Below are positions 8,938 through 16,872 of a stretch of DNA of 64,000 bases, in pieces. Source of the DNA: Acidimicrobiaceae bacterium (GTDB taxonomy: Bacteria; Actinomycetota; Acidimicrobiia; Acidimicrobiales; Aldehydirespiratoraceae); NCBI GenBank assembly GCA_009843915.1, contig VYCM01000026.1, positions 1 through 64,000 on the forward strand. Reading direction: 5' to 3'. The position numbers and the translations under genes are program-made. The notes under the pieces were generated by a model. That model worked only from the letters and a program-made list of their open reading frames with translations. It ran no database searches and was not told the origin of the DNA. Within the stretch, counting starts at the first letter, position 1; each line of letters opens with the position of its first letter.

Positions 8938-11303
8938 CAGGCCGACCTCACCAGTTCGCGGCGGCGGGCCCCGGGTCGGCCCCGAGGCGCCAGCGGCAGG
9001 AGCTTGGCGGGAGCGCCCGCGCTGGTGGACCAGTGCTCGATCAGCCAACCCCGGCGCCGGGCCAGCGCGGCCAGCTTGGTCTCGGGATTGACCGCCACCG
9101 GGAAGCCGACCGCTTCCAGCATGGGCAGGTCCGAGGTGCTGTCGGCGTAGGCCACCGACTCCCGCAGGTCGAGGCCGTGGAGCTCGGCGAAGTCGACCAG
9201 CGTCTGGTAGCGGGCCTCGCCGGTGGGAGGCACCGACGTGAGCCTGCCGTCGTAGACGCCGCCGCTCGAGCCCATCTCGGCCGCGATGATGTGATCGAAC
9301 AGGGGCTTCAGGGGGGCGATCACGAAGTCGAGCGCTCCGGTGATGAGCAGCGTCATGTGCCCGGCCTGACGGTGCTCGCGGATCCGGCGGATCCCCCGGG
9401 GGAACGACTTGGTGAGGATGAGATCGCTGAGCATCTCCGCGCAGTCGGCGTCGATGCGGTCCACCGAGGCGCCCTCGAAGCGCCGGTAGAAGTAGCGCAG
9501 GAAGTCGCTGCGGTCCCTGCGATCCAGGGCCAAGAGACGGGGCGCCTCGCCGAGGGTGCGGGCCACGAAACGGATCCGGTCCAGGTCGTCGAGCTCCCGG
9601 GTGGCGAGCCACGCGTAGCTGGCCACCACGTTCGAAGCGATCAACGTGTTCTCGAGGTCGAACACGGCCAGCTGGCGCTCGGGGGCGAGCACCTGGCGGC
9701 GGAGCCTCCTGGAGCGGGAAGCGGTGCGGCTGGGGCTGGTGCCGGGGGCCATCTTGAGGCGGGCCTGCTCCACCATCGACGGCAGGTGCACCTCCTGCAC
9801 GTAGTGGGTCCAGTCGACAACGGAGGGATCGAAGCAGAACGCCGCCCGGTCGTCGTCGTCGAGCGAATCCCAGAGCTCCAGGAGCCGGTCGAGCTGGTAG
9901 ATCGCCTCGCACTCGGCGTAGGAGCCGTACAGCTCGACGTACTCGTTGGCCCTGCCCAGCTGCTGGCGGCGCTCCTCCAGGCTGGCGCTCATCAGGGCGT
10001 GGCGACCCCGCAGTGGCAGGGCCGACAGCACCCGGTCGGCGGTCTCCAGCGAACGTTGTGCTCGCTGGAGCTGCCGGGACACCCTCCCCCGGCCGGGGAA
10101 GGACCACTGGGGCACCGAGATCGGCTGGTTGTGCTCGTCGTAGACGGGGTGCTCGGTGAACCAGCCGCTGACCAAGTCGAAGAGCTTGCCGTACTTGAGC
10201 GGGTTGATGGCCCCGCTGGCGACCTGGACGACATCGGGGCTGGGTTCCACCGGGCCCCGGGCGGCCACGGCCATGATGGTCGCCACCACCAGATCCACCG
10301 GGATCACGTCGATGATGCCCTCGGGCACGCCGGGGAACTCCTTGAGCAGCCCCCGGGCGTAGGCGGCGATCACCGGCTCGGCCATGCGGAAGCCACGGAT
10401 CCATCCCGGGTAGGGCTCGGCCAGGGCCGACTCGATAATCGAGGGCCGAACGATGCTCACCGCGACGTCGCCGCGAGTCTCGGTGAGGGCCCGCTCGCCG
10501 AGGGCCTTGGTGAAGGCATAGGCGTCCGGGAAGCCGAGGCTGGAGGCCCGGGCCCGGCCGGCCTGGGTCATCTGCTCGTCCACCCAGCGCCGTCGGAGGC
10601 TCTCGACCTTCTCGGAGAGTGCGGGGATGCCGGCCGCGCCGAGTTCCCGGCGGGCCTGGGTGGAAAGCGCGGCCAGACGCTCGGGGCTGCGGCTGGCCTG
10701 CTCGGCGTCGCGGCGGGCGCGGCGGGCGCTGTCCACCTCGTCGCGCCAGCCGACCTCGGTGAAGAAGGGCGAGTCGTCCACCGGCTGCTCGGGGGCTGCG
10801 CCCCGTCGGCTTCCGGCCACGTAGCAGGTCGACACCGCGATCATGTGGGCCTTCGAGCCGGCTTCCGCCAGCACCGCGGCCACCCGGCTCGGGCCGAGGA
10901 GGTTGACCTCCACCGCGTCGTCGAGGGCCGAGTCGAAGTTCACGGTGGCCGCCGAGTGGATCACGATGTCGCAGCCGGCCAGCGCGTCACGGCCCTCGTC
11001 GTCGAGGTTGAGCCCGTCGACACCGACGTCGCCGGCCACCGCGGTGACCCGGCGGTCGGTAATCTCCTCGTAGCTCTCGCCGCCGGAATCCTCGGCGGCC
11101 CGGCGGCGGAGGCCGTCGAAGGCGTCGTTGCGGAGCACGTCGCGCTGCACCCGCTGGGCCGCGCCCCGGCGGCCCGGGCGCACCACCAGCACCAGCTCGC
11201 AGTCGGGCACGCAGCGCAGCAGGCGCTCGGTGAGCGCGGTCCCCAAGAACCCGGTCGCGCCGGTGATGGCGATCCGCTTACCGGCGAGAGACTCCGCGAT
11301 CAC
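8937..11303 (-). CDS. Fatty acyl reductase-like SDR fused to a HAD-IB phosphatase-like domain
   Basis: Two-domain protein of 788 residues. Residues 1-430 are an extended SDR of the NAD-binding-4 (fatty acyl-CoA reductase/male sterility) type with GATGFLG (residues 15-21) and the YAFTK catalytic pair (about 260). Residues 545-770 are a HAD-IB (SerB-like) domain with VFDLENTLIASN (about 550), LLITGALDF (about 653) and ADSTSDLPML (about 722). In HAD motif I the nucleophile Asp is present but the usual second Asp is Glu (DLE instead of DxD). GTG start at 11303. It is co-oriented with the LarA-like and PlsC genes. A role in fatty alcohol or lipid phosphate metabolism is inferred, not shown. Confidence 0.8.
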   Translation of the reverse strand: MIAESLAGKRIAITGATGFLGTALTERLLRCVPDCELVLVVRPGRRGAAQRVQRDVLRNDAFDGLRRRAAEDSGGESYEEITDRRVTAVAGDVGVDGLNLDDEGRDALAGCDIVIHSAATVNFDSALDDAVEVNLLGPSRVAAVLAEAGSKAHMIAVSTCYVAGSRRGAAPEQPVDDSPFFTEVGWRDEVDSARRARRDAEQASRSPERLAALSTQARRELGAAGIPALSEKVESLRRRWVDEQMTQAGRARASSLGFPDAYAFTKALGERALTETRGDVAVSIVRPSIIESALAEPYPGWIRGFRMAEPVIAAYARGLLKEFPGVPEGIIDVIPVDLVVATIMAVAARGPVEPSPDVVQVASGAINPLKYGKLFDLVSGWFTEHPVYDEHNQPISVPQWSFPGRGRVSRQLQRAQRSLETADRVLSALPLRGRHALMSASLEERRQQLGRANEYVELYGSYAECEAIYQLDRLLELWDSLDDDDRAAFCFDPSVVDWTHYVQEVHLPSMVEQARLKMAPGTSPSRTASRSRRLRRQVLAPERQLAVFDLENTLIASNVVASYAWLATRELDDLDRIRFVARTLGEAPRLLALDRRDRSDFLRYFYRRFEGASVDRIDADCAEMLSDLILTKSFPRGIRRIREHRQAGHMTLLITGALDFVIAPLKPLFDHIIAAEMGSSGGVYDGRLTSVPPTGEARYQTLVDFAELHGLDLRESVAYADSTSDLPMLEAVGFPVAVNPETKLAALARRRGWLIEHWSTSAGAPAKLLPLAPRGRPGARRRELVRSA

Positions 11304-11337
11304 GCCGTAAGTTCTAGTGCCCGCGGCCGCCGGAGGC

Positions 11338-12489
11338 TCACGACGGCCTCCGATCCGCTGGAGCGGCGGGGTCTGTGTGGGTGTGGTGCTCGCGCCCTGC
11401 GTGGCGCTCCAGGGCCAGCTCCACGAGGCGGTCTATGAGCCGTGAGTAGGGGAGACCCGTGGCGGCCCACAGCTTGGGGTACATCGAGATGGGGGTGAAG
11501 CCCGGCATCGTGTTGAGTTCGCTCACCATCCAGCCCCGGTCGCCGCGCCCGTCCCGTCCGTCCTCGTACAGGAAGTCGACCCGGGCCAGACCCTCCACCC
11601 GCAGCGCCCGGTAGGCGTCGACCGCGAGGCTCTGGCAGGCGGCGATCTCGTCGTCGTCGAGGGGAGCCGGGATCAGCAGCTCGGCGCCGTCCTCGTACTT
11701 GTCGGCGTAGTCGTAGAACTCGGCGCCGGGGACGATCTCGCCGGGCAGGCTGGCCTCGGGCTCGTCGTTGCCGAGAACGGCCACCTCGATCTCGCGGGCC
11801 CTGGCCTCCTCCTCCACGATGATGGATCGGTCATAGCGGGACGCTAGGCGCAGGCCATCGATCACCTCTTGGCGGGTCGTCGCCTTGGAGATGCCGACCG
11901 AGGACCCCATGCTGGCCGGCTTCACGAACACCGGCAGGCCGAGGTCCTCAACCAAGGCGTCGACCTGCGGAGCCAGCTCCGAGTCGCCCGCGGCCGGATC
12001 GTCGAGCGTGACGCTGCGCCAGCGGGTGTGGGCGATGCCGGCCGCGGCCAGCATCGTGTTGGCCGCGGTCTTGTCCATGCACAGCGCGGAGGCCAGCACC
12101 CCCGCCCCGGCGTAGGGAACCCGGGCCAGCTCCAGCAGGCCCTGCACCGTCCCGTCCTCGCCCATGGGACCGTGAAGGATCGGGAGCACGACCGTGGGTC
12201 CGGCAGGTCCGGCTCCGCCAACGGCGTCGTCCGTCAGCGCGGGGAGCGGCTCGATCTCCGGACCGTCGGCACTGAGCCGCTCGGGAAGGGCCTCGGGGCC
12301 GATCCCCAGGGCTTCGAGCGCAGCCGCGGCCTGCACCCAGCGCCCCTCCCGGGTGATGCCGACCGGCTCGACGACGTACTTTTCTGGATCGGCAGCCGCC
12401 ACCACGTGGCGGGCCGACACGCAAGACACGTCGTGTTCGGCGGAACGACCCCCGAACAACACGACCAGCCTCACCCTGCGGTCCTCCAC
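11338..12489 (-). CDS. ddl: D-alanine--D-alanine ligase
   Basis: ATP-grasp ligase that makes the D-Ala-D-Ala dipeptide for peptidoglycan. At 383 residues it has the normal length. Visible are the N-terminal LFGGRSAEHDVSCVSARHV block, LPILHGPMGEDGTVQGLLEL, the ATP-grasp VFVKPASMGSSVGISK loop and the metal/substrate block MVSELNTMPGFTPISMYPKLW. GTG start at 12489. The next enzyme of the pathway, MurF, which uses the dipeptide, is divergently encoded 339 bases away, and a structured repeat array fills the gap between them. Functional assignment is secure. Confidence 0.95.
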   Translation of the reverse strand: MEDRRVRLVVLFGGRSAEHDVSCVSARHVVAAADPEKYVVEPVGITREGRWVQAAAALEALGIGPEALPERLSADGPEIEPLPALTDDAVGGAGPAGPTVVLPILHGPMGEDGTVQGLLELARVPYAGAGVLASALCMDKTAANTMLAAAGIAHTRWRSVTLDDPAAGDSELAPQVDALVEDLGLPVFVKPASMGSSVGISKATTRQEVIDGLRLASRYDRSIIVEEEARAREIEVAVLGNDEPEASLPGEIVPGAEFYDYADKYEDGAELLIPAPLDDDEIAACQSLAVDAYRALRVEGLARVDFLYEDGRDGRGDRGWMVSELNTMPGFTPISMYPKLWAATGLPYSRLIDRLVELALERHAGREHHTHTDPAAPADRRPS

Positions 12490-12514
12490 GCAGCCGACGC
12501 TAGCGCCGGGCGAT

Positions 12515-12773
12515 GAATTGGCAGCGGTGGGTGCCCATTCGGGCGTTCCGGGCTGCCAGTTCGGCGGCCTGGTTGCCGACGAGGGGAATTGGCAGCGTGT
12601 TGCACGGTATGCGCGCGCTGTGCTGCCAGTTCGGTGGCCGGGTTGCTGGCGTGGAATTGGCAGCGGTGGGTGCCCATTCGGGCGTTCTGTGCTGCCAGTT
12701 CGGTGGCCGGGTTGTGGGTGTGCGGGAATTGGCAGCGGTGGGTGCCGTTATGGGCGTCCTGGGCTGCCAGTTC
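12515..12773 (+). repeat. Tandem array of four hairpin units between ddl and murF
   Basis: Units begin at 12515, 12586, 12654 and 12726, so the period is 68-72 bases. Each has arms GAATTGGCAGC and GCTGCCAGTTC (11 pairs, one G-U) spanning 47-48 bases: 12515-12562, 12586-12632, 12654-12701, 12726-12773. Units are joined by a GGTGGCCGGGTTG-like linker. Units 1 and 3 share a loop with an inner stem GCCC-ATTC-GGGC; unit 4 keeps it with changes and unit 2 has a different loop. The single non-Watson-Crick pair is the same T/G in every unit, so only plus-strand RNA pairs fully. The 12490-12828 gap holds no gene that I can support. Confidence 0.85.
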
Positions 12774-12828
12774 GCGGCTTGTGTCCGAGGTAGCGCGATC
12801 GGGTGCCGGGCCGTGCCACACTCGCGCC

Positions 12829-14184
12829 GTGCGCTGGACGCTCGCCGAGATCGCCGCGGCCACTGGGGGCCGGCTGCAGGGTGACGGGTCTGCCACCGTT
12901 AACGGAGTGACCCAGGACAGCCGCGACGTGCGTCCGGGGATGCTGTTCGTGCCGCTGGTTGCCGAGCGCGACGGACACGACTTCATCGACGACGCGGTGG
13001 CACGCGGCGCGGCGGCTTACCTCACCGCCCGCGGTCCGTCCGGGGTCGACGCCGCCGCGGTGGAGGTGGCCGACACCCAGGCGGCGCTCACCGCTTTGGC
13101 CCGAAGGGCCCGGCACCGGCTCGGGTCCGTGCCGGTTGTCGGCATCACCGGATCGGTGGGCAAGACCACCACCAAGGACCTGCTGGCGGCGGTGCTAGGA
13201 CAGGACCGGCGGGTGTGGTCCAGCACCCTGTCGTTCAACAACGAGATCGGAGTGCCGATCACCCTGCTGTCAGCCCCCGACGACGCCGAGGCGCTGGTGG
13301 TCGAGATGGGTTCGAGAGGTCCCGGGCACATCGCCGAGCTCTGCCGCGTGACCCGACCGACCATGGGTGTGATCACCACGGTGGGGCTGTCGCACACGAG
13401 CGAGCTGGGATCATTGGCCGCGGTGATCTCGGCCAAGCGTGAACTGGTCGAGGGGCTTCCCGCAGCCGCTGACGGGGGAGTGGCCTTCCTCAATGCGGGC
13501 GTGGCCGAGGTTGCAGCCATGGTCGACGGCACCGACGCCCGCGTGGTCACATTCGGTGAGGGCGGCGAGGTGCACGCCCGGGGTCTCACCATCGATGACG
13601 AACTGACGCCGCGCTTCGTACTGCACAGCCCGAGCGGGGAAGTGGCCGTCGAATTAGGGGCTCGGGGCGCCCACTCGGTCGACAATGCCCTAGCCGCGGC
13701 CGCTGTCGGTATCGAACTCGGGGTGTCCCTAGACGACGTGGCCGCGGGGCTGGCCGAGCCGACCCTGTCGCCGTTACGCATGGAGGTCATGCGGACTGCC
13801 GGGGGCGCCCGCCTGCTCAACGACTGCTACAACGCCAACCCCCTGTCGATGCGGGCCGCCCTGCACGCTCTGGCCGCTCTGCCCGCGGACCGCCGGATCG
13901 CGGTGCTGGGCACCATGGCCGAGTTGGGCGACTTCGAGGCGGCTGAGCACGCTGCCGCTGCCTCGCTGGCCGCTCGGCTCGACATCGCGGTCGTGGCCGT
14001 GGACGCGCCGGGCTACTCGTCGGGTGAGGGCGACGTGATCGATGCGGCGGGCATCGACGGCGCCCTCGCCGCGCTTCGCAACCTCGGCGGTCTCGGTGCC
14101 GGCGACGCCGTGCTGGTAAAGGGATCGCGGGTCGCCGGCCTCGAGCGCTTGGTGGAGAGGCTCGTCGCGGGCGCTGATGCCTGA
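12829..14184 (+). CDS. murF: UDP-N-acetylmuramoyl-tripeptide--D-alanyl-D-alanine ligase
   Basis: Adds D-Ala-D-Ala to the UDP-MurNAc-tripeptide in the cytoplasm, the last soluble step of peptidoglycan precursor synthesis. The GTG at 12829 gives a 451-residue protein beginning VRWTLAEIAAATGGRL, the usual MurF N-terminus; the longer ORF-track version reads into the hairpin array. The ATP loop GITGSVGKTTTKDLLAAVL is at about residue 104, FNNEIGVPITLL follows, and the central domain ends in LLNDCYNANPLSM. There is no obvious Shine-Dalgarno in front of GTG. The upstream hairpin array may lie in its leader. Divergent from ddl, which supplies its substrate. Confidence 0.95.
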   Translation: MRWTLAEIAAATGGRLQGDGSATVNGVTQDSRDVRPGMLFVPLVAERDGHDFIDDAVARGAAAYLTARGPSGVDAAAVEVADTQAALTALARRARHRLGSVPVVGITGSVGKTTTKDLLAAVLGQDRRVWSSTLSFNNEIGVPITLLSAPDDAEALVVEMGSRGPGHIAELCRVTRPTMGVITTVGLSHTSELGSLAAVISAKRELVEGLPAAADGGVAFLNAGVAEVAAMVDGTDARVVTFGEGGEVHARGLTIDDELTPRFVLHSPSGEVAVELGARGAHSVDNALAAAAVGIELGVSLDDVAAGLAEPTLSPLRMEVMRTAGGARLLNDCYNANPLSMRAALHALAALPADRRIAVLGTMAELGDFEAAEHAAAASLAARLDIAVVAVDAPGYSSGEGDVIDAAGIDGALAALRNLGGLGAGDAVLVKGSRVAGLERLVERLVAGADA

Positions 14185-14251
14185 TTGAATCGGCCGCGAC
14201 ACCCGGCTGTCCCGCCGGACACCCCCTCCCCTCCACGAAAGGCTTCGTGCA

Positions 14252-15664
14252 ATGGATGTGCCCGACTTCCGGACCGTGACCGTGGAGGCCCTCGCGGCCC
14301 TGGTGCGAGACCGCACCCTCACCGCCGCCGCGGTCACCGAGCACGCGCTGGAGCGCATCGAGGCTCTCAACCCGACCCTCAACGCCTTCGTGGCGGTCGA
14401 CGCCGACGACGCCAGAACCCAGGCGGCGGCCATCGACGAGCGCCTCGACGCCGGCGAGGAGGTCGGGCCGCTGGCGGGAATCCCCATCGGGGTGAAGGAC
14501 CTGGTGGACGCGACCGGGTTCCACACCTCCAAGGGCGCCATGTACACCCGCCACGACCCGCCGGCCACCTCCGACTGCACCGAGGTTGCCCGGATGCGGG
14601 CCGCGGGCTGCGTGATCGTGGGCAAGACCAACACCCCCGAGCACGGCTGCATGGGCGACACCTACAACCCCCGGTTCGGGCCCACGCTCAATCCCTGGAA
14701 CCCGGAGCGCTCACCGGGTGGATCCTCGGGGGGCACGGGCTCGGCCATCGCCGCGGGGATGGTGCCGGTGGGCTCCGGCTCCGACGGGGGCGGTTCCATC
14801 CGGATCCCGTCGGCCATCTGCGGATTGTCGGGCATCAAGACCAGCCAGGGCCGGGTGCCGAGCGGCCCGCCGCCGTCGGGCCTGATCGACCTGTCGTGCG
14901 TTGGCCCGATGGCCCGCCTCATCCGCGACGTGGCGCTTTGCCTCGACGCCATGGTCGGGCCCGATCCGGCCGATCTGCGCAGCCTGCCCAAACCGGAAGT
15001 GTCGTGGCGGGCCGCTCTCGACAGCCCGCGGGTGCCGGCCCGGGTGCTGTGGGCGCCGTCGATCGACGGGGAGCCGGTCGACGCCGAGATCGCCGCGGCT
15101 TGCACGGAGGCCGTCGATGGCCTGGCCGCCGAGGGCGTAGAAGTCGTCGAGGTCGGCGGGGCGATCACCGCAGTGCCCGGAGCGTTCCTCCAGCTGTTCC
15201 TGGGGGGCCTTATCGGGCCCGCGTTCCGACCGCTGTACGGCACCGACGAGTGGGCGAACGTCACGGAGGTGCTGGCCGTGATGCTGGAGGACGTCTACCA
15301 GCGGGCCACGCCGGAGTCGATCTACTGGGCCCGCCAGCAGGCCGGCGAACTGTCCATCGCCCTGGCCGATCTGATGGAGGGCTACGACGCGCTGCTGATG
15401 CCCACGCTGGCGGGCCAGGCGCCCCCGCCGGGCGGGCACGGCACCATCAACGGCGAGGAGACCCCCAACTGGTTCCGCTTCACGCCCCTGGCCAACCTCA
15501 CCCGCCGCCCGGCCGGAACGGTGTGCTGCGGGTTCAGCCGCGAGGGTGTGCCCATCGGGCTGCAGGTGGTAGGCCACCAGCTCGACGACCTGACCGTGCT
15601 GGAGACCCTCGCCGTACTAGAGGACCTGCTGGCCCTGAACCCCATCGCCCCCGATCTGGCCTGA
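14252..15664 (+). CDS. Amidase (amidase signature family)
   Basis: Hydrolase of the amidase signature family, 470 residues. The Ser-cis-Ser-Lys catalytic set is visible: Lys in GVKDLVDATG (about residue 81), the cis-Ser in SPGGSSGGTGSA (about 155) and the nucleophile region GSDGGGSIRIPSA (about 177). Aryl amides, nitrile-derived amides or a Glu-tRNA-type substrate cannot be told apart from the sequence, but the absence of gatC/gatB neighbours argues against a GatA role. ATG at 14252 has GAAAGG about 10 bases upstream. It follows murF after 67 bases and precedes a tRNA gene. Confidence 0.85.
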   Translation: MDVPDFRTVTVEALAALVRDRTLTAAAVTEHALERIEALNPTLNAFVAVDADDARTQAAAIDERLDAGEEVGPLAGIPIGVKDLVDATGFHTSKGAMYTRHDPPATSDCTEVARMRAAGCVIVGKTNTPEHGCMGDTYNPRFGPTLNPWNPERSPGGSSGGTGSAIAAGMVPVGSGSDGGGSIRIPSAICGLSGIKTSQGRVPSGPPPSGLIDLSCVGPMARLIRDVALCLDAMVGPDPADLRSLPKPEVSWRAALDSPRVPARVLWAPSIDGEPVDAEIAAACTEAVDGLAAEGVEVVEVGGAITAVPGAFLQLFLGGLIGPAFRPLYGTDEWANVTEVLAVMLEDVYQRATPESIYWARQQAGELSIALADLMEGYDALLMPTLAGQAPPPGGHGTINGEETPNWFRFTPLANLTRRPAGTVCCGFSREGVPIGLQVVGHQLDDLTVLETLAVLEDLLALNPIAPDLA

Positions 15665-15719
15665 CCTCGCCTGCGCCGTAGCCCGGCGGGGGACCCCGCT
15701 GGTAGCCTCGACCGTTCCA

Positions 15720-15793
15720 GGGCGATTAGCTCAGATGGCTAGAGCGCTGCCTTCACACGGCAGAGGTCACTGGTTCGAGTCCAGTATCGCCCA
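15720..15793 (+). tRNA. tRNA-Val (CAC)
   Basis: Full cloverleaf of 74 bases: acceptor GGGCGAT paired with ATCGCCC, D-stem GCTC/GAGC, anticodon arm CTGCC-TTCACAC-GGCAG with anticodon CAC, variable AGGTC, T-arm ACTGG-TTCGAGT-CCAGT and discriminator A at 15793. The 3' CCA is not fully encoded (ACCG follows the stem). Confidence 0.97.
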
Positions 15794-15849
15794 CCGGTGC
15801 AGATCCGCCGCGGCCTCGTACGGCCCTTGCAGCCCTAGCGGGACGCAAC

Positions 15850-16872
15850 GTGGGCGAATGGCGGGGCGTCTTGGCGTTCGTAGTCGCTCTTTTCATCCTG
15901 CTGGCCGCGGCGGTCTACTTGATCCGGGAGACCCCGGGCCTCCTGGCCGGCTCCCAGGGAACCCTCGTCGAGGAAGTCGACCCCGAGGCTCTGGTCGAGC
16001 CCGCCACCGCCGTCGAACCGGTCGAACCGGCGGACCCGCCGCCGGGCGAGGCCGTCGACGCCGCGGCCATCGAGGCCGCCATCGAGCTCGCCCAGAAGCA
16101 GCAGCCCGCCGCGCCGATCTCGCCGCGGGAGGCCTGCGAGGGGCTGGGCGGCGCCTGGCAAGCCGACTCCCGCGGCTGGTGCGACCTGCCGTTGCCGTCG
16201 GCATCGCCCGTGTCGGATGTGGCCGTGCTGCACCCCGACATGCGGGTCCCGTGCCCGCAGCCGCTGGAGAAGATCCTTGAGCAGGTCGCCGCCGAAACCG
16301 TCGGCGGCGACGAGATGCGCATCTACCTGCTGTACCGCAGCGTGGACGACGACCTGGAGGAACTGGAGGTGAACGAGGAGACGAGCAACGACATAAAGCT
16401 CATCGCCGACGGACTCCGCCGGGTCGAGGCCGACATGCGGGAGCGGGCCGCGCTGCAGCGGGCCGACCTCGGCGTCGACTCGTTCCTGCCCATGCAGCAC
16501 CTTCCCGCCACCGGCGAGATCCGTTCGGGCTTCGGGATGCGGGTCCATCCGGTGACCGGTCACTGGTCCCAGCACAACGGGGCGGACATCAGGGGCGACA
16601 CCGGCGATCCGGTGACGGCCGTGCTCGACGGCGCGGTCCTGTCGGCGCAATCCTGCCCCTTCTACGGCAACACTGTGGTCGTGTACCACGGCGCCGGGCT
16701 CTCCACCGTCTACGCGCACCTCGACTCCCTGGCGGTCGGCCCCGACGACGAGGTCGAGGCGGGCCAGCTCCTGGGGGCGATGGGATCCACCGGCCGGACC
16801 ACCGGTCCTCACCTGCATTTCGAGGCTCGGATCGACGGAACCGCCGTAGACCCCGAGCCCTTCCTGCCATGA
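15850..16872 (+). CDS. Membrane-anchored M23 (LytM) family peptidase
   Basis: Probable cell-wall endopeptidase or its regulator, 340 residues. One N-terminal membrane segment (VLAFVVALFILLAAAVYLI, residues 7-25) anchors a long linker with an acidic/proline-rich stretch and then a C-terminal LytM domain (about residues 215-340). The zinc ligands are present: His/Asp in HNGADIRGDTGD and HLHF in TTGPHLHFEARIDG. GTG start at 15850; the stop overlaps the start of the next gene (ATGA). Its catalytic domain closely resembles that of the second M23 protein at 21714-22931, so the two are paralogues with different N-terminal modules. Confidence 0.85.
   Translation: MGEWRGVLAFVVALFILLAAAVYLIRETPGLLAGSQGTLVEEVDPEALVEPATAVEPVEPADPPPGEAVDAAAIEAAIELAQKQQPAAPISPREACEGLGGAWQADSRGWCDLPLPSASPVSDVAVLHPDMRVPCPQPLEKILEQVAAETVGGDEMRIYLLYRSVDDDLEELEVNEETSNDIKLIADGLRRVEADMRERAALQRADLGVDSFLPMQHLPATGEIRSGFGMRVHPVTGHWSQHNGADIRGDTGDPVTAVLDGAVLSAQSCPFYGNTVVVYHGAGLSTVYAHLDSLAVGPDDEVEAGQLLGAMGSTGRTTGPHLHFEARIDGTAVDPEPFLP

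Noticed and set aside
7324-10404. 1026-residue ORF as a single fusion protein
   Set aside because: Residues 1-489 are an out-of-frame reading of the reductase-HAD gene (Pro/Arg-rich shadow text); the real LarA-like protein starts at ATG 8937.
12515-12773. CRISPR-like array
   Set aside because: Units have repeated loops and linkers (units 1 and 3 nearly the same), arms are inverted repeats, and there are no unique spacers or cas genes.
14252-15664. GatA subunit of the Glu-tRNA amidotransferase
   Set aside because: No gatB or gatC neighbours and the text fits general amidases; kept as an amidase of unknown substrate.
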